A stretch of DNA of 46,096 nucleotides from a virus, in IMG/VR virus record IMGVR_UViG_3300028027_000086, positions 1 through 46,096 of that record. The stretch is one strand, 5' to 3'. Under the pieces are notes generated by a model. That model was not told the origin of the DNA. It did no database searches and saw only the letters and a program-made list of their open reading frames with translations. Shown one piece after another: positions 45,501 to 46,096 of this stretch (position 1 is the first letter of the stretch; every line of letters starts with the position of its first letter). Both the position numbers and the translations under genes were made by a program.

Positions 45501-45509
45501 TTACCTTTG
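45477..45509 (+). promoter_or_regulatory. Bacteroidota-type promoter of the last gene
   Basis: GTTG (45477-45480), a 21-base spacer and TACCTTTG (45502-45509) match the Bacteroidota primary sigma consensus. The ATG at 45541 is 31 bases downstream, a normal leader. With the site at 35726 it is the second host-type promoter seen before plus-strand genes of the replication block. Confidence 0.6.
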
Positions 45510-45540
45510 TAACATAATTTATAATATTAACGTATAACGT

Positions 45541-46096
45541 ATGGATGGATTAACCAAATACATTTTATTTGTCTTTGCCAAAAATGACAACCCAAAAGAA
45601 TTTACTGAACAAATTGCCGAAGAATTATGTGTTATTTCGGACACCCCACATCTTAATTTTTATTTTGGACCTGAATCGTCAGTGTTCACCATTACAACAT
45701 TAGATTCCTATGAGGATGTAAAAGATTATGTTGATATGATTTTAGGTATTGGTGAAATTATGTATATATTATTACCATACACATCTGACAAAATGTCATA
45801 CGGTTTACCTAAAAAAATATCGGAACACCTTTTTAATGATGGTGTTGGTGACTATATGTCAGGAAAAACTCAAAAAATTGAGGAAAAAGATGATGAGGTA
45901 CGAAATATGATAAGAAACAAGATTCGTGAAGAATTTTTCTTGGATTTAACCGGATGGAAAGATATTGATGACTTTCCTAAAGATAATATTATAAAAACTA
46001 AAAAAAGTCCTACCTTTGACGAACTATTTGAAAAGATAGCGGAGTCGGGTATTGAATCGTTGACTCCTGAAGAATTAGTAACGCTTAACCAATATT
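45541..46096 (+). CDS. Unknown protein, C-terminal helical tail (3' partial)
   Basis: An ATG at 45541 opens a frame that runs off the right edge (185 codons, no stop). The first ~95 residues form an alpha/beta domain (LTKYILFVFAKNDNPKEFTE, then VFTITTLDSYEDVKDYVDMI), and the middle is charged. The visible end reads FDELFEKIAESGIESLTPEE, then LVTLNQY. It resembles the short helical tail 'ILDKI...G..SLT.EE...L' seen at the C-termini of many Bacteroidota proteins (DUF6576-like). No enzyme motif. A host-type promoter precedes it, so it is probably an early or separately controlled gene. Confidence 0.6.
   Translation, partial: MDGLTKYILFVFAKNDNPKEFTEQIAEELCVISDTPHLNFYFGPESSVFTITTLDSYEDVKDYVDMILGIGEIMYILLPYTSDKMSYGLPKKISEHLFNDGVGDYMSGKTQKIEEKDDEVRNMIRNKIREEFFLDLTGWKDIDDFPKDNIIKTKKSPTFDELFEKIAESGIESLTPEELVTLNQY

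Noticed and set aside
1-46096. tRNA genes
   Set aside because: No cloverleaf-like sequence was noticed in the short gaps between genes, although no covariance search could be run.

Overview
The window is a piece of an AT-rich, tailed double-stranded DNA phage genome with a T4-like (myovirus) gene set and many signs of a Bacteroidota host, probably Flavobacteriia-like. T4-type hallmarks are a gp41-like helicase, gp61-like primase, gp46/gp47 (SbcC/SbcD-like) recombination nuclease, gp25 and gp6 baseplate wedge proteins and a class Ia ribonucleotide reductase. The host inference rests on two promoters of the Bacteroidota type (TTG, a 20-21 base spacer, then TAnnTTTG), a general lack of Shine-Dalgarno sequences, and SprB-like adhesin repeats in the fibre proteins. 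No capsid, terminase, integrase, tRNA or CRISPR was found, so this is only part of a larger genome.

Layout. (1) 3-4676, plus strand: helicase (cut by the left edge), nrdB and nrdA, closed by a hairpin terminator. (2) 4761-23262, plus strand: a tightly packed baseplate/tail operon with gp25, gp6, a 1774-residue protein carrying a very hydrophobic internal stretch, five further structural proteins, and a 995-residue adhesin with about seven SprB-like repeats and a Thr-Pro linker. It ends in a bidirectional terminator. (3) 23296-35652, minus strand: a fibre/adhesin island. It holds a RuvC-like resolvase, an 833-residue tail fibre, two SprB-like proteins, a glycosyltransferase resembling the plant HPAT/SGT1 enzymes that glycosylate extensin-type proteins, an 898-residue YadA-like beta-roll fibre, and two long and two short adhesin-like proteins. 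A short plus-strand gene sits inside it. (4) 35738-46096, plus strand: a replication/recombination operon with primase, PD-(D/E)XK nuclease, zinc ribbon, SbcD, SbcC, a P-loop kinase and several unknown small proteins. The last gene runs off the right edge.

How it fits together. Regions 1 and 4 make deoxynucleotides and replicate and recombine DNA. Regions 2 and 3 build the baseplate and an unusually large set of receptor-binding appendages. A repeated TATTTATA motif lies just upstream of most structural transcription-unit heads on both strands and is a candidate phage late promoter, while the replication block starts from a host-type promoter. The most interesting hypothesis is that the glycosyltransferase decorates the Thr/Ser-Pro linkers of the neighbouring fibres.

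No gene-free stretch exceeds about 90 bases; the gaps at 4677-4760, 7065-7135, 29025-29102 and 35653-35737 hold the regulatory motifs listed below. Protein families were assigned by reading motifs; no database search was run.
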